Shown here: piece by piece, positions 22,929-33,129 of the stretch
Numbering within the stretch: position 1 is the first letter of the stretch
Layout: each line of letters starts with the position of its first letter
Origin: Ilyonectria destructans
Taxonomy: Eukaryota; Ascomycota; Sordariomycetes; Hypocreales; Nectriaceae
Reading direction: 5' to 3'
Assembly: GCA_020740775.1 (NCBI GenBank)
Contig: JAHEWK010000012.1
Location: 2,108,001-2,172,000, forward strand
Length of the DNA: 64,000 bases
Translations under genes and position numbers: made by a program
Notes under the pieces: model-generated
The model's input: only the letters and a program-made list of their open reading frames with translations
Told to the model about the DNA's origin: nothing
Databases searched by the model: none

Positions 22929-24431
22929 ATGGCAGAGGGTCTTGGTCAAGTGGTAGGTGCAATCCCTTGCGTTGATCTCGAGGCGTGATTGTGGGCCGTG
23001 GATCACAGACACTGACTCCATCTCAAGGTATCGTGGTACATCTGCACCATCGTCGCCTTCATCTTTGTCGTGGCACGGCTGTGGATCCGCATCAGCAAAT
23101 TCGGGTCTCTGGCACTTGAAGATGGCTTCATCATCTTGGCCACATGCTGTCTCGTCGGGGACCTGGCGATCCAGCAGTACATGTGGAACCTGGGCATGGC
23201 TGAGATGGGCACTGCCAGTCGACAGAACTTCATCCACATCATGCAGGTGAGTTGGTCGCCATGGAGTGACGCCGGGCTTTGTGCTGATGGAGTTGAAGAT
23301 GATTGTCCCCGGATCGGTTCTCTACGTCTCGTCGCTATGGGCCATCAAAATCGCCCTGGTGTTGTTCTACAAGAGGCTCGCTGCGAGAGGAACGAAACTG
23401 CAAATCATCTACAATGTCGTGTTGGGACTGTTGGCAGCTACGTGGACTCTAATCTTCTTCCACATCCTCTTTCAGTGCTTCCCGCACAATAAGAGATGGT
23501 CCCTGGATCCGACATGTACGTGCAACAGCGATTAAGAATCAATGTGTCAGCGGTAGAAACTAACGACTTGCAGACCAGTGTGATGCGGCCAGCTCGAATG
23601 TCAATTACTGGTTGACTATCCTCTGTAAGGATCCTACCCTTGCCACAGATGACATGTCAATTGTGACAAACTAACTTGCACGCAGTGAACATCTTTAGTG
23701 ATGTGATCAGTGAGTAGCGATCGTGATCTCCCATTCCGACGGCCTCAGCTAATAGTTTGCAGTCATCAGCTTGCCCATTTCGATGGTTCTCAACCTTCAG
23801 ATGAAGTTGAAGCAAAAGCTCGGCGTGACCGCAATCTTTGCGCTTGGATTCTTCGTCGTCATCGCAAGCAGTATGAATAATCCTTGCCAGCTAACGAAAT
23901 ATGCGTGCTAACGAACTCAGTTATCCGAGCGTACTATTCGAAGCGCAACGAGACCATGCTGACCTGCACGGTCTCGATGGTTGAAACCGCTGTCGCAATC
24001 ATCGCCACATGCCTGCCGCGTTCGTCGCCCCTGGTTCCATCTGCCCTCCTTCTCCTTTCCCCAGCGCTAACATATATTTTACAGCCCTCCGAACGGTCCT
24101 TCTAGGACACTCCTCGAGCGCCGGAACCGGTTCCAACTACGGACACTACGAACTCTCGTCGGCCGGTCACAATCGAAGTCGACGAACCCAGCAAAGCCGC
24201 ATCACGACCAATATTGTTGGAGGGACGCAACCGAGGGGAAACGACTCTGAGGATGAGTTGGTCAAGGAGGTGGCCGTGTCAGTCGCTTCAGGGGCCGGCG
24301 GGTCAGTTGCGTCGGGCAATGCCACTCGGACACAGGACAAGAGCGGGATTACAGTGAGCACAACGTTGCAGATGCATCATGGGAGAGGGGATGGTACAAG
24401 ATCCGAAGCGAAGTATAGTAATTTTGCTTAA
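22929..24431 (+). CDS. Pth11/rhodopsin-domain integral membrane protein, 8 exons
   Basis: Proposed exons are 22929-22952, 23028-23246, 23293-23515, 23574-23624, 23686-23709, 23763-23870, 23921-24019 and 24085-24431. All phases agree and give 364 aa. The protein has about seven membrane segments typical of the fungal rhodopsin-like (SAT4/Pth11-related) family. Examples are SWYICTIVAFIFVVARLWIR, the LEDGFIILA block, YVSSLWAIKIALVLFYKRL, LLAATWTLIFFHILFQCF, SDVIIISLPISMVLNLQ, a short QMKLKQKLGV loop and MVETAVAIIATCLPPLR. A Ser/Thr-rich cytosolic tail of about 110 aa follows. Introns carry ACTAAC/GCTAAC branch points. The first exon (8 codons) is inferred from splice signals and is the least certain part. 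The ligand is unknown. Confidence 0.85.
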
Positions 24432-26087
24432 TAGATTTATCCCTCTCTAGGTCTCTATGTAATAGTAATAATACCGTAATGTCTTGGTACATCTGATGTT
24501 ACATGCTGGAGGCCCCTCCAACTGCAACATTGAGTGGTCTGGAACTATTTATCTTCTGGGAAGATGTTCCTTCAATAAGGAGAGTCAGCCACGTTCAAGC
24601 TGTTGGAAGCTTCCGGCATGTACCATGTGTGTCCAAATGAAGGAGCGAGGGTTAGGAAGTCTGGGTAGCGGCAATGCGTTTATTCTCAGAAGAAAGGGAA
24701 TGGTTGTCGCTAAATTCCCAGTACTACATACCGGCCAAATGCAACTTTTATGTCCAGGAAGCGCAAGCCACCTTTGCTTACCCTAAAGGATATGTCGCCC
24801 AAGACTGTACTCGTATGTTCCACTAATCCGGATGGTCGCAAGGGGCCTTGTTCACCAGTATATGTTGCAATAAAAAAGCCAGTGCATCTTTTTGGAAGCC
24901 AGTCACATTCGGATTTATGCGCATTATACTGGGGCACTCTATACCCTGCGCGATGGTGATCTGTCGGGTAAGATTGAACTTAGAATTGAGGAGACTTAGT
25001 GTCGGAGACATTTGTTTGTCCATGCTGTCTTTTGCATTAATTAACGGAGCGAACCAGTGGATCTCAATATTAATCACATTAGATATACGTGTTAAATAAA
25101 GGCTTACGGCGACAATGGCAATAGCTAGGTTAGTAAACCCACCAGTTATAGCTTTCACATCGTAACATAGTCCGCTCATTGGCGGGAATTTCATGTTCGG
25201 CAGGACGACTGGAAGTGGAGAAGGGAAATAATCGCTTCATGAACTAGCCGTAGGGTAGCTGGACCGCCGCGGTGTGAGGCGAAGAGAGAGCTGTGGTCAA
25301 AGACCGGGGTTCACCACTAGGCGAGAGGCCAATAGAATATGTTACAAATGAATGGATGATCGCGACTAGAACAGAAAGCTTCCTGCCCGCTTAGCTTATG
25401 TGTCGGCCATGGTATCAAGGTGCAGAGTTGGAAAGATTGAAGAAGACAGAATTGAGTTGTGGATGTGAAGCATCTTCCTGTCCGGATACCTAATAGAAGG
25501 TAGGTAGCAGCTAGCACCTAAAAGGTCTCCCTCCAAAGTTACTTAACTCAACACTATCTTATGAATGATGAATAGGCTGGTAGGTAGGCACGAGCCCAAC
25601 ACAGAGAAATGATTACTGAAGTAATACCCAATTTAGCAATTAAAACATAAGCTTCAGACTGAGAATTCCAATGGATTTAATGGTACAGCTGACTGGCACA
25701 AATGAAGCAGCAAAGCGGAACCTAAATCAACAGATTTATCCATTGGTTAATGACGCCCAGTGAGAGAGGGAAACATCATTAATCTTAAAATATACAAAGG
25801 CATTCCAGCTTTAAATCCTTAGAAGCTGGAGATCAAACTAAAGCTAAATAGAATGCTGCCATGGTATGGAACTACTTTTTCATCTCGCACGATCTGGCTT
25901 ACATGCAGTTCGGTGACGGGTTGACTGAAAACAGCGAAGATGTGCTCCTTAGTGATTATATATAAACATCTAACGAACCATAAATAAACAGAAAGTATAA
26001 TAACATGACATAGATCCAAACTGAGAAAGACACCGAGTAACCTAGTATTTCAACTCATCCAAAACCAAAATACCCCGATCCACCTCT
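24432..26087. other. Intergenic region without a supported gene
   Basis: The rhodopsin 3' flank is at the left. A minus-strand open frame at 24823-25194 (123 codons, one hydrophobic stretch) has no recognisable family, no splice context and no neighbour that supports it, so it is not called. The region is A/T-richer near 25560-26040. Confidence 0.45.
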
Positions 26088-26578
26088 TCAACTCGCCTGA
26101 GACTTAATGTACTGCAGATATTCTGTAACTTTTTGAGGTTGGCGATCAATCCGGAGCATTTCATCATGTAGAATTTCCAGTTCAAATCGTCCATATTGTA
26201 CATTCACCCTATAAAATTGCACATTTTTACCGATGCAAAGCGCACCCCAGAGTTTGTCTTCCTCAGTACCACCTAACGACTGCAAATAACCTAGTAGTTG
26301 GGTTTCAGCATATTGCAGAGCTCGTTCCGAGTTCGCATATGATGAACGCTTGAGTTCTAGGACGAGAAAGTTCATGAGACTTCTGTTCGCTAGGCGTGAG
26401 ACTTTCATATCGATTCGCTGGTTTTGAATATTGGCCTCGTGTGAAATGCTGTAGCCGTCATAATAGCTAAAGAGTCTGCAAGGATGGCGCTCCACGCCTC
26501 CCGAACATCCGACTCGAGAGAATCATGAGTGATCCGACTAACATAGTAGTCCCCAACCGGAATATATTCCGGATCCAT
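26088..26578 (-). pseudogene. PD-(D/E)XK nuclease-like hypothetical protein, frameshifted
   Basis: From the ATG at 26578 the reverse strand reads MDPEYIPVGDYYVSR and ESDVREAWSAILAD, then the conserved reading jumps by one frame near 26475. It continues with YYDGYSISHEANIQNQRIDM, then NFLVLELKRSS, AETQLLGYLQSL and KLWGALCIGKNVQFYRV, ending KVTEYLQYIKSQ. The spacing of RID(M), a beta-strand ending LELK and a following Q-containing helix fits the PD-(D/E)XK nuclease fold (D...ExK...Q). No intron fits the shift, so a single indel probably broke the gene, unless the shorter 135-codon product starting at 26495 is used. Its biological role is unknown. Confidence 0.55.
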
Positions 26579-27083
26579 ATACTACAATCTAGTTTAGATA
26601 AATGCCCGCACATGATCAGAGCTGCTGCAACTAACCGTATTTGTTATGTCCTCAGCTCTGGGCGGTAAACATAATATTCTATTCGTCCATACTTGACGCC
26701 TTCTCCATGGCTGAGAATAGAAAGGAATGGGCCAGGCCGTTCTTGGAGGGAAGAAGGAGTTTGAACTCGAGGCTGCTTGAAGACCAGCCTATTACGTCCC
26801 CTGCATCACGGGTGGATCACGTTTAGCCGCCGACCAATCTGTTACAGGAGGATCTTTACGTGTGGCTTTCATTGGCTAGGTAGCGTATTCTAGCCGCCTG
26901 CTACGTAACTATGTACCCATTAGCCGCTAGGAGGGGCAGCGTGATATGTGCCTGATAATCAAGGTGTGGATTTGTGGAGTTGGATTCGAGAAGGTCAATG
27001 TGACCTCACCTCACTCTCTCATTATCAACCCGTGCAGTGCAGCCACTTGTGATTGTTACAGCACTGAAGCTTTTTCCGTCACC
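26579..27083. other. Divergent intergenic region upstream of the F-box gene
   Basis: This lies between two divergent genes and should hold both promoters. No coding similarity was seen. Very short open frames are present but without motif or splice support. Confidence 0.45.
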
Positions 27084-29485
27084 ATGAAATACTGCGTCTT
27101 GTGTGGAGTTCCAATCACTCGGCGGCTCCATGAGCCATGGCTGAAAGAATTCCGAGCCGGTGAGTTTTGCACTACAACTCAAGCAGCCCCGAGATTGAGC
27201 TAATGTTGGTCCTTAGTGTGGATCGAGAACGACAACTGGGACAATGTTAAGTTGTCTGGAGTTGGCATGTGTGATGAATACGACGACGTCGTCACTGGTA
27301 CTGTTCCAAGCGACCCCCGCCGGCGTTACGATGATCCTATTGATCCGGACTCCCTGATTGAGGTTGCATTGATGACATTCAATCTGAAGTATCTCGTGCA
27401 CCCTGAGACCAGCCGATACGAGCCAGAACCCTTTTGGGGTTGGGCATTTCATTCATCCTGTTGGAACATTCTCAATGCAGACTTCACACCAAATCTTCGC
27501 CTTCTTTTCGAAGCCTGCCTCTCTATGCCCATCGGTATGGACAACGTCATGGATTGGGGACACAACTATGGAGGAGCGGCAGCCCTCCAGAGAAATCGCG
27601 AAATCCCTACGCTGGGTAGCCGATTCTCAGACTTGGCATCTGTACCACAGGAATTGCGATCAGATCCTTTAAATCTTCCCGGTCTTGAGAAGGGTATCAA
27701 ACACTCTGTTCGCCTACAAAGAGATGCATTCAAGTCTCGTCTCAGCCCCGAAAACCTCAATTTAGCAGGAGATAAATTCTCCTGCTTATCACCGGAACTT
27801 CTTCAACTCATCGCCACCCTCCTTCCGACTCACGATGTCCGTTCTGTTCGTCTTGCGTCCCCAGTCTTTGCAGTTTTGAGCCTACCAGAGAAATTCTGGG
27901 CATCTCGATTTCAACAAGGCAACGAATTTGATCATATACCCGAGGTTCTCCACGACGCTCCAGAGTCCTGGAGGGCACTATATCTATCACTTCAAACCTG
28001 GACTTGCGATGATCCGGGCATGGCCAATCGGAAACGTGTCTGGGGACTCGCACTCGCGAAGCGACTTCAAGCAGTACTCTCTCAGATGGAAAGGGTTCAT
28101 TGCAATGGATCTACTTTGAACACTTGGTTTGAATCTTCCCGGACTGGTGAGTCCCGTGATGACGAAAGGGAACCCTCTTGGCGCACAGCTGCTCGTGGGA
28201 TAAATGCCCCAGAGCAGAATTTCACGCACGGCTGTCGAGTTTTGCGGGCACGGGCTCTTCGCTTTTCACAGCCTCTTGAAGCACAGCAAATGTCTGTATC
28301 TTTTGTTTACACTGCAAGCGGCCCATTTGTGTCTGGTCTACTATTTGTTGATAAAGGAGGCCAACATCATGCTCTCGGATACCTTCACCACCACCAAAGT
28401 GTTCCGATTCAAATCCCCACCGCCCAGCGCATCCAAGGATGGGAGCTTGCTCTTGATATGTCAGGGATCAGAGCAATCGCAGTTATTACTGACGACGGCA
28501 CAACGTCCCCATGGGTAGGCGAACCAGGAGATTTTCCAAGATGGCACTTGGCTGAGGCCGAAGGCATTTCTGCAGTCAAGGCAGAGTTTGACGTTAGTTT
28601 CTATTTGCCTATTACTCCATTGCATTCGGATCGTGAATATCTTTTGAATCTTCCCAGGCATTGAAACTCGTTTCATTGAGTCGTGACAGTTCGTGTGGGC
28701 CTTCAAGACATAATCAATGGCGAAACAGCTGTCTTTGGCATCCTAATATACCACCCGAAGGACTGCTATTCAACGGAAGTGAGGGTGACCAACCACCAGA
28801 TCGTTTTGACCTTCCGGTCACGACTCTCCTTTTCGGTGGATTAGATGGTCGGTATTCAAGCCTCGTCGAAATTGTCGTTTGGACTTTCGACATATCATAT
28901 ATCACTGGTATCGAATTCTCCTTTACCGACGTCTCGCAAAATGGTCATCTAGGGCACATCGGCCCATTTGATGATACCTATCCTCTACCAAGGAAGTTTG
29001 ACAACTCTCAAGATCATCGCATTTCCATCTCGATTGACGGCCCCGGAGGCGAGGAGCTGAGAAGTATCGAAGTACAGGAGAAGGGGGGATATCTAGCAGG
29101 ACTGAAGGTATGTATATGATCATGTCCGATGATGTCTTTGTTGATCGTACTCATGCCACGCTATGCAGATCCGCACGAACTTTGACCGAGAAGTCACGTC
29201 TCCCCAGCATCCGTTCACAATCGGTAAAAAGTGGACTACTGTCCAACCAGCAGGTTCAAAGATTGTTGGTCTATTTTGTAGACATGTAAGCCCGTCCTTT
29301 CTAAGCTTAAACTCCTATTCATTTTCCATAAGGGATAATCTTAGCTTCACGAGAGAGAAAGAGAGAGAGAAGTTCTAACATCGTATCAGGGTCGTATCCT
29401 TTGGAGTCTGGGCTTAATATCAACGGTCCCTGGCATCGATGATACTCCAGTCCAGGCAATCATTTTTGATGGCATTGGGAAATGA
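27084..29485 (+). CDS. F-box domain protein with large C-terminal domain, 5 exons
   Basis: Proposed exons are 27084-27159, 27217-28592, 28658-29107, 29169-29285 and 29390-29485, giving 704 aa with consistent phases. The chain opens with a CxxC pair (MKYCVLCGVPI). The N-terminal module contains WGWAFHSSCW. An F-box follows near residues 210-255 (CLSPELLQLIATLLP, then VRSVRLASPVF), which would dock the protein to Skp1 in an SCF ubiquitin ligase. The C-terminal ~400 residues (GCRVLRARALRF, GPFVSGLLFV, GIRAIAVITDD) form the variable substrate-side domain seen in fungal F-box proteins (DUF7600-like, from memory). A fragment of a second copy of exon 4 lies just downstream at 29808-29872. The substrate is unknown. 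Confidence 0.85.
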
Positions 29486-29807
29486 TGTTCCTCCAGTCTA
29501 TTCGGTGGATCAAATCGCAAAACATCCAGACGAAGACTAAAACATACATAAAGAAAGAATTCTTGTGATACAGCAAGATATGTGTACTAGATTCTGCTTG
29601 TCTCACGCCCCCAGATGAAAAGTTGCGCAGATGAAGCATTACTAAGAGGAGAGCTCTAGAATCACTTTATATATATGTAGCATAAGATGAGCAAAACATA
29701 GAGTTGTTAGCCTAGTAAAGCTGTACCAAATTATTATTGGAACAAGTACGAGATAAGCGATTTATCATTCCTTTATTATACCGAGCCAATGAAACTTGTT
29801 CTCATAT

Positions 29808-29872
29808 GTCCGAACGAACTTTGGTCAAGATGTCACGCTCCCTCAACATCCTATTGCAGTCCATATAGGATT
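29808..29872 (+). pseudogene. Stray duplicate of an F-box-gene exon
   Basis: CGAACGAACTTTGGTCAAGA and the next ~45 bp match exon 4 of the F-box gene (29172-29235: CGCACGAACTTTGACCGAGA...) at about 75% by eye. The encoded peptide VRTNFGQDVTLPQHPIAV parallels IRTNFDREVTSPQHPFTI. No other part of the gene is repeated here, so it is a remnant of a former tandem paralogue. Confidence 0.7.
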
Positions 29873-29912
29873 GTCTTCTGAGAATTCTATGTTGAGATTA
29901 AAACTGTCTCCT

Positions 29913-32413
29913 TCAGATGCTGCTCTCGTGTTCTTCATTGACCCTTTTGACAATACCATTATCAACAACGAATCTCACTGTCTTATCAGACCTCCTCTCA
30001 AAGGCTTTCCAACCCTTAAAGAATTCAAAGACAGCATCGTGAGTCTTTTTGGAATAATAACATGTTTTCCGGATAACTCCTCTCGGGACCTTGTCTCTTC
30101 CCGCACTCTTTTTGAGGTCTTTGTCTTCCAGAAATAGTGCCTCACGGAGGATTTGCTGGGTCACTCTGCTCTCGGAAACTTGCGCGATACTTTGCCACAC
30201 ATTGCCAATAAAACTGAACCGGGTGCCGCGGTGCCAAATGTAAAGTACAAGAAAGAGCAGTACATTAATGGCCATGGTTGCCATTACAGTTATGTATCCC
30301 CGTGTAGATTGTGGTGTCTGGACGTATACGAAACGAGTCACTGTTGCTTTGTCTGTGGAAGAAAAGAAAGTGTTGTAGTCGTAGTATACCATGCGCATGA
30401 CTCCTGTCAGTAAACCTTGTATCGCAAGAGCTGGTGAGTCGGTGTCCTTAATGGTTTCGGCAAAGAGGCTCGTTGAAGCACTGTTAACGACTTGGAATTT
30501 ATCCTCAGCTTGACAAGTCGGACAGAGAGCCACATTGGTTGTATCTGGGAAAATCATATCCATCCAGCCATAATAATCGTCACCGTCTTGATAAGGAGGC
30601 CCGCGTGCCTTTTTTCGAGCCTCAGCAAGGGACTTTTCCATATCCTGCGGAGATATCGTAAGGATCCCTCGGTTAGAATTTCTTAATCGTTCCTTGAGAC
30701 TAGCGACACCGAGCTGGTTCCTAATTGCAGATGTGTCATAGGAACTTGAATTGGCATCCCATGTATAGGCAGGCTCTGTTCGATTATATAGGCTCGATGC
30801 TTTGATGTTGAGATTTTGTAACCTTTCCCCATCTCTAACATCAAGGTATGCCGTTAAAACTGGCATTCGGTGCAGAAAGAAAAGGGTGCATCAACATACC
30901 CAATTTGTGTTGTATCACCTCCCGGAGCAAAGCACCAAGCCATATCCAAAGGGTAATCGAAGGTAGAATTTGTCCCGTTGAGAAGGCTTTTCCTTGAAAG
31001 CCGGCTCCACTGGCGCAGCCATGGACCGGATTGCGTCGCGTTCAAAAATGCCAATCGCTCATCTTCGAGGTATGGGTCGAAAACATCCCTTCCTTTTAAT
31101 GCATGTTCGTTGAATATCAGCCAAGAAGCTCCAGAGATGCCGCCGCCCATGTTGGTAGAGCGTGTTGTGTCGATTGTGAGATTTGAGGCAAGGTTTCCAG
31201 GAACTGCACACAGCATCCAACCATTATCGTCGTCATTATAGCCAGAGAGAGGACACGTAAAACTCGTCGTGATGCTACCATCGCTGCCGCGAGTCTCAAT
31301 GTTGCGCACAGGTAAATTGGAGACTCTTGTCGTCACAGTACCACATATCTGATACCGGTATCCTACTTCAAATTTGGTCACGTAGTGACAGAACCGAAGG
31401 TCAATTATAGGCTCAGGTCGTACGCACAAGACACGAACATCGATGACCCGGGATATACCCTCAAAGGTCCGCAATTCCTCTCTTTCGGACTGCAAAGCTA
31501 GCGGAATCAGCGCCCTAATCGTCGGACCGGTATCATCAACGCCCTCCACCGACATGCCAATCTCGGAATACTCAGCAAATGTCTCAGATCTATCTGGTCT
31601 CCTTTCCCAGTAGTTTTTGACCTTGGAATTGAGTATCTTGAGAACGTCATACGTGCTTTGATCAAAATTGAAGCTATTCTTGATAGTTTGGTTAAACGAA
31701 CTGATGCGTGTAACCTCAAGGTCGGTAATAAGTAGCGTCGAGGTAAATTGCGATGCGAGAACAACCAGCAAAAGTGTCATAGTTAAGAATCTTATCGGTG
31801 CTTTAAATGTGTTGCCTGAGAGAAGGAGCATAAAAAGGGACTGCGGTCCGCCATTCGTAAAGCGAGCAATGGAGACCTCTGCAACCGCATCGAGAGGGAC
31901 ACCATGAGACTCAAGGGCGACTGAGGCAATCATTGAAGTAGATATGACAGCAAGTGATCCAATCGCCGTCCTGATGAGCACACTGGTGATTGTTATTGCC
32001 TGCGTCAACAACGAACCTAGCACCACACGGCGCCATAAGTCTGTCGATGGATCTTCAAACCAGAGCCACGACAAAAATATGGCTGACTCTATGAGTACCA
32101 GAAGCGATACGAAGATAACAAAGCGCAGCCACCGGCTCAATCTCGTAGGGCTTCCTCTAGAGTCTTCTGCAGGAGTGCCTGGGAAATCGTCGACATGAAC
32201 TACGTCGCCATCGCCTGCCATTTCGCTTGATCGGTCGCCATGGGGGTGAAATGCAACCAGTGGTATATTTTCTGTGCTTCGGCTAGTGTCATTCGAAGTA
32301 ACAGAGCCTGGGATGTTGTCCTCGGCTCCGGAATGATGCATTTTGAAGTCGAATTCGTGGCGGTGAGATGTGTCGATGGGTTGGAATCTGCCGTCTTGAT
32401 AGAAAGATGGCAA
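29913..32413 (-). CDS. Large multi-pass membrane protein of unknown function, 2 exons
   Basis: Exons 32413-30919 and 30859-29913 (minus strand) are joined by a 59-nt intron (donor GTGATA, acceptor CCAG), giving 813 aa in phase. The layout is a hydrophilic N-terminus (~95 aa), then hydrophobic segments near 98-120 (FVIFVSLLVLIESAIFLSWL), 130-168 and 207-229. A long extracytoplasmic region with several N-glycosylation sites and cysteines follows, then a last helix (YITVMATMAINVLLFLVLYI) and a basic cytosolic tail. This architecture is common in fungal hypothetical membrane proteins, and I do not recognise a functional family. It ends 41 bp after the stray F-box exon and is convergent with the F-box gene. 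Confidence 0.8.
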
Positions 32414-33129
32414 TTAGACCCGGTGGTAGTGTGCAGGTTTGAACTTAGATTTCAGGCCGAAAAGAAAGGTTCTGGGAGCCAGGGCGGTATTTGATAGCCT
32501 CGAAAGATACTTGGTAAGTTGGCTCAATAGCTACAGGAGTAAGATTGTGAATGTAGTGGAATAAACATTTCAGCCTTCAGCCCCCTCTCGTGAGTCGCAC
32601 GAAGAGCTATTATTAGACAACGCGGGCGGAGGCTGGGAGAGAGCTGGAATGTTCGAGAGGAAAATGCAGGTCAGGCACCCAATCGCAGCGAGGTAAAAGA
32701 AGGAATTGTACCACGCCGGAGTTATCGTGCCCAGCATATCCCTGTCAGATTGACAAGGGGCCTACGTATCGTCACCAAGATTGTAGGGTAGGTCACATCA
32801 TATGTTAAAGATAGAAATCCTCTGTCCATGGGCTTCCGCCTCTCTCAATGGATCGGTGTGTGTTCAAGAGAAGGTTAGGGGATATCCCCTGCTAAATACA
32901 GTCCGTGTGTTCCCCGCTGCCCTCCTTGCCCTAGCTGTGGGGCTAGCTTGACCAAGCCCTATTTTTAACATCATATGCTTCAATGCGAAACTCATATAAG
33001 AACATTTTCTGTGCTTGCGAAGAACTCAGGGAGGAGACAACTGATTTGCTCAAAGTGTTAGAGAGAGAATTTGGTGTAAAATGTCATCAGCACTAGCATA
33101 CGAGGCAAACTATGAATGGAGTTTCATTA
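32414..33129. other. Intergenic region, promoter of the membrane protein
   Basis: This lies between the start of the membrane-protein gene (left) and the 3' end of the Zn2Cys6 gene (right), both on the minus strand. Nothing coding was recognised. Confidence 0.45.

Noticed and set aside
22356..22975. Several overlapping open frames of 80-180 codons
   Set aside because: Three frames are open at once with random composition; the neighbouring rhodopsin gene explains the coding signal only from 22929 onward.
24823..25194. 123-codon minus-strand open frame with a hydrophobic stretch
   Set aside because: No recognisable family, no splice partners and no neighbour context; could be a real orphan gene but cannot be supported.
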